Of a DNA stretch of 39,417 bases, positions 34,601-39,417 are shown one piece after another. This stretch comes from Rhodovibrio sp. GTDB lineage: Bacteria > Pseudomonadota > Alphaproteobacteria > Kiloniellales > Rhodovibrionaceae. Each line of letters begins with the position of its first letter. The stretch's first letter is position 1. The stretch spans positions 1 to 39,417 of the forward strand of contig SKZV01000320.1 in NCBI GenBank assembly GCA_007127165.1. Reading direction: 5' to 3'. The translations under genes and the position numbers were made by a program. Under the pieces are notes generated by a model. The model was not told the origin of the DNA. It ran no database searches and worked only from the letters and a program-made list of their open reading frames with translations.

Positions 34601-35171
34601 CCAGACGGTCAAAGTCTGCATGCTGGCCGATTCGCAGGGTCACCGAATGCGTGTCGGCGGGTTGCTGCGGAGCGCTCTCCTCCTCCGGCTCTGGCTCGGA
34701 GTCGGACGGCCCCCCTCCGCTCGATGGCCCCCCGGCAATATCCGCGCCCGAAATTGCCGGTAGCTCCGGCGGAGGTGTCCCTGCGGAAGGGTCGATAAGG
34801 TCGACGATCACCCGGTTGTCCGAAATCGAGTGGCGAAGGCCGAACTGGTCCTTCAATGGAAACGTCAGCCGGAACCCGTGCGGCCCTTGCGCAGGTGCGC
34901 CAAGGTAGGCGTTCAATGCCGGAAACGCTCCGCCGGACTGGAACTCCGCTTGTCGCTCGAACTCAAGCCGCAGTTGCCCGTCGCGAATGAAGGCCCGGTA
35001 GCGTACGGCTTCGGGCCAATCGAACACCAGCCGTCCGAAGCCCTCGTGGACTCCGCCGCGCACCTGCACGACATCCTGCGCTTGCGCCTGCTGGACGGTC
35101 CATGGCTGCACAACCCACGCAGCGAGAAAGGCGAGCACGATTGCCGGCATGCTGCGTGCAATTCGCCTCAT
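31614..35171 (-). CDS. Large exported protein with N-terminal repeated beta domains and C-terminal TPR-like superhelix
   Basis: A 1185-residue protein. The signal peptide covers residues 1-31 (hydrophobic core IVLAFLAAWVV, cleavage AQA|QD). Two related beta domains follow at about 35-100 and 177-235, sharing GFGRLVFDWPEAVRYR / DFDRLVFDWPENVDYR, similar in style to AMIN modules. A Pro/Glu/Ser-rich linker (about 300-365) with a short PRPESP repeat leads to a beta-rich region (about 377-600), then a long helical, TPR-like array to the C-terminus (for example AARLDLARFYFAHGLATETL). The ATG at 35171 overlaps the MotB-like stop by four bases (ATGA). The open frame continues to 36122, but that part runs through the MotB-like gene. 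Operon position suggests a periplasmic flagellar-motor scaffold; not proven. Confidence 0.85.
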   Translation of the reverse strand: MRRIARSMPAIVLAFLAAWVVQPWTVQQAQAQDVVQVRGGVHEGFGRLVFDWPEAVRYRAFIRDGQLRLEFERQAEFQSGGAFPALNAYLGAPAQGPHGFRLTFPLKDQFGLRHSISDNRVIVDLIDPSAGTPPPELPAISGADIAGGPSSGGGPSDSEPEPEEESAPQQPADTHSVTLRIGQHADFDRLVFDWPENVDYRVEQDRDGTEARVRFESPANIDLSGFAEDRPERVRTLLPSGTADGAGRGSGVDLTMSPGSEIRHFPLERRVVVDVFAPGARIPTDTPGQPAEFAPSEREQPRGVLADAPEPRTPEAAPSAPPRPESPPRPESPPRSAQSPSPDEPEPAASQTSAADEPVATAPPRTPGAPLPLVAPDSQDRTPGAEPDVTFFDSGYTPERIARGDAPRPGEMPAQIEPARFELPWGQRTGAVYHRGGSLWVLLEGRAPADFADRLVSATPLVQAAGLTRPQDEVSLLRLDAPSTLQADLTQNGGVWELYLSPQSMLPTRPLVVEQEDGRVRIPVLERGPVIELTDPAAGGSLTIVPLAEAGRGMAVERSFPEFDLLATGLGVAVLSKTDALQVRSGDDAVIVEGVDEPLMVSRAGRASGEVDLLPRRDGRSLLDLPAWRRSEEDFAGAKQRLQQAVGDAEPSERAAARLDLARFYFAHGLATETLGALNVYSEEVERREQDPQVRLMTGASQMLDEKWREAGQQLADPALEGVPEALPWRAAFAAVSGADEAAFSGFQSSRALLEEYPESVRKRLYLMAAESGLRSGNLGGAEEALDIVRSLSPNRPEQAQVDYIAARIALEAGETETAEAIWMRLAAGQHAPTRARSRFVMAERDLAAERTSRDDAIAELERLRFSWRGDGFEAALLQRLANLYLEGGEYRRGLTALRQAASHLPGTDRAEHAAERMRRIFADLFLHGGADAMPPLQALALYEGFRELTPPGDDGNRMIENLANRLVQVDLLDRAAALLEAQVRHRLDGADQARAGGRLASIHLLDRQPQAALDALDMSEATGLPADLSNQRRQLRARALASAGRNDEALVLLAGDSSPDGLRLAADIHSERDDWSKAADALIALLPTTPATGESLDEEAAQRVVRAAVALTLSGDTRTLANLYAQYGDSMDDGPRGDTFRLLADRGINGIDTISRRLAQVGRAQDFMDSYRDRLREQAAAAPQ

Positions 35172-35920
35172 TGAAGAGCCTCCCTGGCGCTGCTGTGGAT
35201 AACCAGGTCGACGCGCCGTCCCACAGCCTCCCGTTCGCGGGGCGTGAGGTCCGCGGGCAAGGCGTCGAACTGTGCGTGTCCGTAGCCGCGCGCGATGACG
35301 CGGCCGTCGTAGCCCGCCTCGCGCAGTGCGTTTGCCACCGAGTGTGCGCGCAACAAGGAAAGCTCCCAGTTTGAGGGGTAGCGGCTGCGCGGCGGGCGGG
35401 GATCCGCGTGACCGGCGACTTCGATCCGGTTCGAGATGTTGCGCAGAACGCCCCCCAGCTCGAACACCGCCCGTGCCGCGCTCGGCGCAAGTGCGTAGTC
35501 GCCGCCCTCGAACAGCAGGCTGGCGGGAAGTGAGACAAAGATCCGGTCCTGTTCGCGCCGTACGCTGGCGCCGCTCAAGACCGGTGCGTTCGCGAGTTGC
35601 GCGCGGAGCAGCCCGGCCAGATAGTCGAGGTCGGTCCCCGGCGCGGCGTCCGGCGAGGGCATGTCCATCCGCAACAGGGGCACCGCGGTTTGCGTATCTC
35701 CCACCGTGTTGAGCTGTTGACGGAGACTTTGCGTCAGATTCTGCCAGTCGTGGATTTTCACGGTGGACATCGCGAAGAGCATCACGAAGAAGGTGACGAG
35801 GAGCGCGACCAGATCCGTAAAGGTCACCATCCAGGCGTTGCTGTCGTCCTTGCGCCGGGGCGGCGCGAGCATGGGCGGCGGCGCCGGTGGCGTCTGGGCT
35901 TCCTGAGCGTCCGCCTTCAA
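35168..35920 (-). CDS. MotB-like OmpA-family stator protein
   Basis: A 250-residue protein with the MotB layout: short Pro-rich cytosolic start, one membrane helix at about residues 30-52 (WMVTFTDLVALLVTFFVMLF) with the ion-channel Asp at residue 36, a plug/linker region, and a C-terminal OmpA-like peptidoglycan-binding domain (PASLLFEGGDYALAPSA; VAGHADPRPP; RAHSVANALREAGYDGRVIA, RGYGHAQ, GRRVDLVI). The start is the TTG at 35920, overlapping the preceding stop (TTGA) with GGGAG eight bases upstream; an ATG 48 bases later is possible but lacks a ribosome site. No motA is present in the window. Its stop overlaps the TPR gene. Confidence 0.88.
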   Translation of the reverse strand: MKADAQEAQTPPAPPPMLAPPRRKDDSNAWMVTFTDLVALLVTFFVMLFAMSTVKIHDWQNLTQSLRQQLNTVGDTQTAVPLLRMDMPSPDAAPGTDLDYLAGLLRAQLANAPVLSGASVRREQDRIFVSLPASLLFEGGDYALAPSAARAVFELGGVLRNISNRIEVAGHADPRPPRSRYPSNWELSLLRAHSVANALREAGYDGRVIARGYGHAQFDALPADLTPREREAVGRRVDLVIHSSAREALQ

Positions 35921-36618
35921 GGTTGCGGCTCCCGCGGCTCGACCTCGCCGTGATCCACCGGTGCCTCGTGCACCCGGATCTCGAAGATGATCCGCTCCGA
36001 ACCGTCCTCGTCCGCCCCGACAGGGTGAAGCCCGGTCGCGACATCGGCGGAGGCGAGTCCCTGTTCCTCAAGGCTGCGCACAACGATCCCGGTCCGCAGC
36101 ACCGGCAAGGAGTCGCTGGCAAGACCCGCGCGCTCCGGAACTGTATGGAGGAACTGAAGATCGAAGTGCTCGAGCGTGCTGTCCTCTCTCGTCAAGGCGT
36201 TCGCCAAGCGCTGGATCAACACGCCGCGTCCAGGCGCAAGATTGATGGAGTTGACCACGAACAACGAACTTGCGGGCGCCTCGAGCCGGAGCACCTTGCC
36301 GTCGCTCGACTGTTCCATTTCCACCGCGGGCAAAGTCGCCTTGAACAGGCTTTCGATCTGCTCGGCCAGCGCCGGTGTTGCGCTATCCAGCATCCCTAAC
36401 GCCGCGTCCGTGGGCTGGTGAAACTCGGGCGTCGGTATCTCGCCGCTGAAAGTGGTGGCCACGCTTTCCATCACCGCACGCGTGCGCTCCTCCTCGAAAT
36501 TCGAGATCGTCGAAAGAAGGATGAAGAACGCTAACAGCAACAACTTCAAACTCAGCAGCGCGACGATGTTGCCGTCGGAGTTGGACCCGCGCCGGAATAT
36601 CTTCTGCGCCAATGACAT
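35917..36618 (-). CDS. MotB-like membrane protein lacking the channel Asp and an obvious OmpA domain
   Basis: A 233-residue protein with a short basic N-terminus, one membrane helix at about residues 17-40 (NIVALLSLKLLLLAFFILLS) and a periplasmic domain. When the helix is laid over that of the next gene by the shared A/T-F-F-(I/V) pattern, the MotB ion-binding Asp falls on Ser with Lys two residues later, so it cannot serve as a proton- or sodium-conducting helix. The periplasmic part (APASSLFVVNSINLAPGRGV; LIQRLANALTREDSTLEHFD) loosely follows an OmpA/MotB pattern, with an acidic tail. It is 17 bases downstream of cheZ and overlaps the true MotB-like gene by four bases. Confidence 0.75.
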   Translation of the reverse strand: MSLAQKIFRRGSNSDGNIVALLSLKLLLLAFFILLSTISNFEEERTRAVMESVATTFSGEIPTPEFHQPTDAALGMLDSATPALAEQIESLFKATLPAVEMEQSSDGKVLRLEAPASSLFVVNSINLAPGRGVLIQRLANALTREDSTLEHFDLQFLHTVPERAGLASDSLPVLRTGIVVRSLEEQGLASADVATGLHPVGADEDGSERIIFEIRVHEAPVDHGEVEPREPQP

Positions 36619-36635
36619 TCGAACGTGCCTGAAGG

Positions 36636-37328
36636 TTAATCGAAGCTGGCGAGCAGCGCGTCGATGTCGTCCTGGCTGATCGCCTCATCCGCCGGGGCGG
36701 CGGGACCGTTCATCAGCGCCTTGTCCGCATCCTCCGGCGACACTTCCACCTTCTTACGCTGGGACCGCTCGCGCGCGACCTCCTGTCCGAAGGCGGCAAG
36801 CAGCGCCTCCACCTTGTTCTCGATCTGCTGGAGGGCCTTGACGACCTTTGTGATCCGCTGTCCGGTAATGTCTTGGAAGTTGCAAGACTCATAGACGACG
36901 GTAACCGCATCGGTGATCTTCTGCGCCTTCGCCTCGTCCAATTCGGAAGCGACCTCCTCGATCGATTCCACGGCTTCGAGAATCTGGTTGGTGGCGTGTT
37001 CGGTCGCGCCGACCACGGCTTCCAGTTCATCGGTCGCCATGGGCAAGTGCTCGTCGCGGATATCGTCCGGCCTGACATCCGCGATTTCCGCCTTGGCGCT
37101 CTCGATATAACGCGAGAGAGCCTCGATTTCGGCGTAAAGCTTGAGATTCACCGCCGAAAGATCGCCTTCGATCGTCGCCATGACGCTTTCGACGGCCGCC
37201 GCAATATCCGCCGGCTGCGCCCGCGCGCCGCTATCGGCCAGTGACTGAAGCCGCCGCTCCAACTCGACCCGCAACGGATCGGATCGGCTATCGCGCGGCT
37301 CTTTGCTCTCTGCCTTCGACGCCACCAT
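36636..37328 (-). CDS. cheZ: Chemotaxis protein phosphatase CheZ
   Basis: CheZ removes phosphate from CheY-P. The 230-residue helical protein carries the catalytic motif in CNFQDITGQRITKVVKALQQ, with Asp153 and Gln157 corresponding to E. coli Asp143 and Gln147. The C-terminal peptide QDDIDALLASFD is the CheY-binding tail, separated by a flexible linker. The N-terminus is charged and variable, as usual. The ATG is preceded by GGAGG at eight bases. It follows cheY in the same direction after a 149-base gap with two strong hairpins, and is 17 bases from the MotB-like gene. Confidence 0.93.
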   Translation of the reverse strand: MVASKAESKEPRDSRSDPLRVELERRLQSLADSGARAQPADIAAAVESVMATIEGDLSAVNLKLYAEIEALSRYIESAKAEIADVRPDDIRDEHLPMATDELEAVVGATEHATNQILEAVESIEEVASELDEAKAQKITDAVTVVYESCNFQDITGQRITKVVKALQQIENKVEALLAAFGQEVARERSQRKKVEVSPEDADKALMNGPAAPADEAISQDDIDALLASFD

Positions 37329-37351
37329 ACCTTTTTCCTCCGACCACTTCG

Positions 37352-37420
37352 GCGGGCGCGGTAGCGCCCGCGTTGCCGGAGCATCCCCGACACGCCGAAA
37401 CGTGATGAGATTGCTCCGGC
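37352..37420. promoter_or_regulatory. Two perfect hairpins in the cheY-cheZ gap
   Basis: gcgggcgc-ggta-gcgcccgc (37352-37371) and gccggagca...tgctccggc (arms 37375-37383 and 37412-37420) are both exact inverted repeats, in the leader of cheZ on the minus strand. No T-run follows either. They could attenuate read-through, stabilise mRNA ends, or set the cheY:cheZ ratio. Confidence 0.45.
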
Positions 37421-37477
37421 TTTTTGCTATGCGGCAAATCGCTGCGATAAATCACCGTCGATCATTGCCGGGATTGC

Positions 37478-37867
37478 CTAGAACTGCCCCACCACCGCGG
37501 TCAGCTTCGTCTTCAGCGTGGCCGCGTTGAAAGGCTTGATGATATAGTTGCTGACGCCCGCGGACTTCGCGGCCACCACGTTTTCGCTCTTGCTTTCCGC
37601 CGTTACCATGATGAAGGGAAGCTCTCTCAGCCTCTGGTCTGCACGGACTTCCTTAAGCAGTTCGAGACCGCTCATCGGTTCCATGTTCCAGTCCGAGATT
37701 ACCAGCCCGTACTTCTTGTCGCGCAGCTTCTGCAAGGCGACGCTGCCATCCGTGGCCTCGTCGACATTGTTGAATCCCAACTGCTTGAGAAGGTTGCGTA
37801 TGATCCTCAGCATCGTCTTGTAATCGTCGACGACGAGGATCGGCATGTTCATATCCACACCTGCCAT
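37478..37867 (-). CDS. cheY: Chemotaxis response regulator CheY
   Basis: A stand-alone receiver that, when phosphorylated, binds the flagellar switch. The 129-residue protein has acidic pocket Asp14-Asp15 ([13 protein letters not shown]), phosphoacceptor Asp59 ([18 protein letters not shown]), Thr89 (FIMVTAES) and Lys111 (NYIIKPFNA); all key residues are present. The [14 protein letters not shown] segment is typical of alphaproteobacterial CheY. I chose the ATG at 37867 ([10 protein letters not shown]); the ATG at 37852 ([15 protein letters not shown] upstream) is equally possible, and the frame upstream to 38005 lacks conservation. It precedes cheZ. Confidence 0.94.
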   Translation of the reverse strand: MAGVDMNMPILVVDDYKTMLRIIRNLLKQLGFNNVDEATDGSVALQKLRDKKYGLVISDWNMEPMSGLELLKEVRADQRLRELPFIMVTAESKSENVVAAKSAGVSNYIIKPFNAATLKTKLTAVVGQF

Positions 37868-38024
37868 GATCGCCTTGAACTCCTTGTACGGCGGATCAGT
37901 CGTTTCCATTGCAGCGGCGGCCCGTGCTTCAATCGCCGCCCTGCTGCAACGCTTTGAATGGTGGCGTCTCCGGTCCATGAACTGCTGTTCATTTCGCCCG
38001 GCCACGCTCTAAGTCCCCAGCCAA

Positions 38025-38038
38025 GCTAGCGGGCTAGC
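38025..38038. promoter_or_regulatory. Paired GCTAGC palindromes upstream of cheY
   Basis: GCTAGC occurs twice with a two-base gap (38025-38030 and 38033-38038) in the 220-base stretch between motE and cheY. The pair looks like an operator half-site arrangement, but no regulator is known to me for it. Confidence 0.25.
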
Positions 38039-38087
38039 CTTAAAAGGCGGTAAACGCCGACTCGATTAATCGGTACAAAAACTGGGT

Positions 38088-38789
38088 TTAATCGCGCGGA
38101 ATCGGCAAGTCTTGGCGCTCCGCAAGCTCGAGCGTCAACGCCTGTGCCTTATCCGAGGCCATTTCAGCCAGGATCGGAGCAGTCCGCCGCTCGCTCATCC
38201 GGTCCACCACGCGCAGCAGCACCGGCATCTCCAGATCCTCGAAAATCCGGGCGGCGTCCTTGGCCTTCATCGATTCATAGATGTTGACCAGCCGCTCCAC
38301 CTGCCGGTCCTGCTGATCGTCGTACTGAGTCAGCAAATCCTCGATCGTTTCCTTGAGCGCGGCCAATTCCAGTACCTTGTCGTCCAATCGACGCTCGGCC
38401 GCCTGAAGCATTTGCTCCCGCCGGTCCAGCGTTTGCGCCCGATCCTCGAGGTTCTGCCGCCGCTGGCCCAACTGCTGGAGCAGTTCGATTTCCTCATCGC
38501 TCATCTGCAGGGGATCGGAGGGAATGGCCGCGAGCTTAGCCCTCGAATCGGCCCCGGACGGCGGCGCGGAGCCGTTCAGCGGCGCGTCGTTCTGCGCCTG
38601 CGCCAGTTGCCGGACCTCGCGGATGCTGGTCGGCGGGCCGCTCAGCGGATCGCGTACCAGATCGGCCCCCGCAGCGGCGTCGCCCTGCGCCTCGGCCACA
38701 CCGCCGACACCTTGCCAGATCTCTCCGACACGCATGCCCAGCATCATGACCGCAAAGACGATGAGAACCGGCAGAACTCGAAATCGCAT
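38088..38789 (-). CDS. motE: MotE-family protein (MgtE intracellular N-like domain)
   Basis: In Sinorhizobium, MotE is a periplasmic chaperone for the motility protein MotC. The 233-residue protein has an N-terminal signal anchor (FRVLPVLIVFAVMMLGMRVG), a low-complexity linker, a coiled coil at about residues 95-165 (RRQNLEDRAQTLDRREQMLQ; LKETIEDLLTQYDDQQDRQV) and the C-terminal MgtE_N-like repeat (NIYESMKAKDAARIFEDLEM; LLRVVDRMSERRTAPILAEM). I chose the ATG at 38789 (MRFRVLPVLIV) with GGAGAG upstream; a TTG 18 bases earlier is less likely. It lies 30 bases after the DUF6468-like gene. Confidence 0.85.
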   Translation of the reverse strand: MRFRVLPVLIVFAVMMLGMRVGEIWQGVGGVAEAQGDAAAGADLVRDPLSGPPTSIREVRQLAQAQNDAPLNGSAPPSGADSRAKLAAIPSDPLQMSDEEIELLQQLGQRRQNLEDRAQTLDRREQMLQAAERRLDDKVLELAALKETIEDLLTQYDDQQDRQVERLVNIYESMKAKDAARIFEDLEMPVLLRVVDRMSERRTAPILAEMASDKAQALTLELAERQDLPIPRD

Positions 38790-38819
38790 GACGTAGTCTC
38801 TCCCCAAAGCCGCAACCGA

Positions 38820-39417
38820 TTAACGCAGACCGCGCAAAGCCCTCAACAGCTTCGCATTTGCTGGCGGCGCTGCCTCATCCGTCCCGTTCGCCCCACTTCC
38901 GGCCCCGGCGGGAGCACCGGCGGGGGCCCCGGCGGCGGGACGCCGCTCCGGTGCCTCCGCCTGGTCCGCTTCGCCGTCCTCCACCGCGGCGGCGGCGGAC
39001 ACGGCACGGAGCTTTCCTCCGTTTTTCCCGGACTTCTGCGCCAGTTCGCGGCGTCCGCGCGCGGTCTTCGCGCGGCCCTTGGCCTCCGGCTCACCCGCTT
39101 CGGACGAACCGTTCTCGCCAATCCGCGCGGCCGCCCGCGCCTTACCGATCTGGGTCTCCAGCCTGTCGGCCAGCCCGCCGGCGCGGTCCACCAGGAACCC
39201 CAGGTCATCGGCCAGAGCGCGCGCCTCGCGCACCCGCTGATCCAGGCTCTGGCCGCTCTCTCCCGCAGCGGCCTTCAACTCGGACAGGCCGCGCTGCGCC
39301 TGATCGGTGCTGTCGACCAAGGAATTCACCAGCGCCTCCATCTCCTGCTTGGTATTGCGCAAAGTGGCGAGCTTGCTGTTCAGCACCGAGGCATAGACGA
39401 TGGTCGCGATAAGAAGC
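38820..39417 (-). CDS. DUF6468-like flagellar-cluster membrane protein, 5'-truncated by window edge
   Basis: The frame is open to the right edge, so the N-terminus is missing. The visible part begins inside a membrane helix (LLIATIVYASVLNSKLATLR), followed by a coiled-coil region (MEALVNSLVDSTDQAQRGLSE; REARALADDLGFLVDRAGGL) and a low-complexity Ala/Gly/Glu-rich tail ending in AKLLRALRGLR. Membrane helix plus Leu/Ala coiled coil directly upstream of motE and cheY is the layout of DUF6468 proteins in Rhodospirillales flagellar clusters. Function unknown. A GTG inside the frame at 39386 is not the real start, since the helix continues upstream. Confidence 0.75.
   Translation of the reverse strand, partial: LLIATIVYASVLNSKLATLRNTKQEMEALVNSLVDSTDQAQRGLSELKAAAGESGQSLDQRVREARALADDLGFLVDRAGGLADRLETQIGKARAAARIGENGSSEAGEPEAKGRAKTARGRRELAQKSGKNGGKLRAVSAAAAVEDGEADQAEAPERRPAAGAPAGAPAGAGSGANGTDEAAPPANAKLLRALRGLR

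Noticed and set aside
35172-36122. An extra 317-residue N-terminal part of the TPR protein in the same open frame.
   Set aside because: It runs through the MotB-like genes in another frame, is Arg/Pro/Ser-rich, and a clear signal peptide with its own ATG begins at 35171.

Overview
The window reads as chromosomal DNA from a flagellated, GC-rich alphaproteobacterium, most likely Rhodospirillales or a relative. The support is a CckA-type hybrid kinase beside flagellar export genes, a TTAA-N7-TTAA (CtrA-type) box, an alphaproteobacterial CheZ, a MotE/MgtE_N protein and a DUF6468-like protein next to cheY/cheZ, the recG / sdhE-mfd divergent pair, and dispersed mosaic palindromic repeats. No phage, insertion sequence, CRISPR array, rRNA or tRNA was found.

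Layout. 1-5146: a surface-glycosylation block with a GtrA-like flippase (cut by the window edge), a GtrB/CsbB-like polyprenyl-phosphate glycosyltransferase, a divergent YfhO-like GT-C membrane protein and a SAM methyltransferase. 5165-6977: a membrane PAS-PAS histidine kinase behind a perfect CtrA-type box. 7055-13120: repair genes recG and sdhE-mfd, divergently transcribed. 13157-17024: a membrane LysM protein, a LOG-family hydrolase, and icd overlapping a cyclophilin gene. 17021-17303: a cluster of palindromic repeats, then a small hypothetical gene. 17822-24640: alaS, recA and cckA. 24735-28294: flgB-flgC-fliE-fliQ-fliR-flhB, transcribed leftward towards cckA. 28474-29686: csrA with a long C-terminal extension, a second mosaic repeat, and a small gene overlapping a Doc/Fic-like gene with a degenerate active site. 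29892-31610: two unrecognised small genes coupled to fliO-fliP. 31614-39417: a leftward motor/chemotaxis cluster of DUF6468-like protein (cut by the edge), motE, cheY, cheZ, a MotB-like protein without the channel Asp, a MotB-like protein with it, and a 1185-residue exported beta-domain/TPR protein.

How the parts fit. CckA is the head of the CckA-ChpT-CtrA relay, and CtrA-type boxes lie in front of the PAS kinase, between csrA and flgB, and in front of the fliO operon, so the window may hold both the source and several targets of one cell-cycle/motility circuit. The most interesting parts are (a) the ATGA/TTGA-coupled cassette of two MotB-like proteins and a giant periplasmic TPR protein, with a MotE homologue in the same cluster; (b) the GtrA/GtrB/YfhO three-component glycosylation set in a Gram-negative; (c) the long-tailed CsrA; (d) the inactive-looking Doc protein with a non-Phd-like partner; and (e) mosaic repeats that supply the TAG stop codon of the gene they follow, in both copies.
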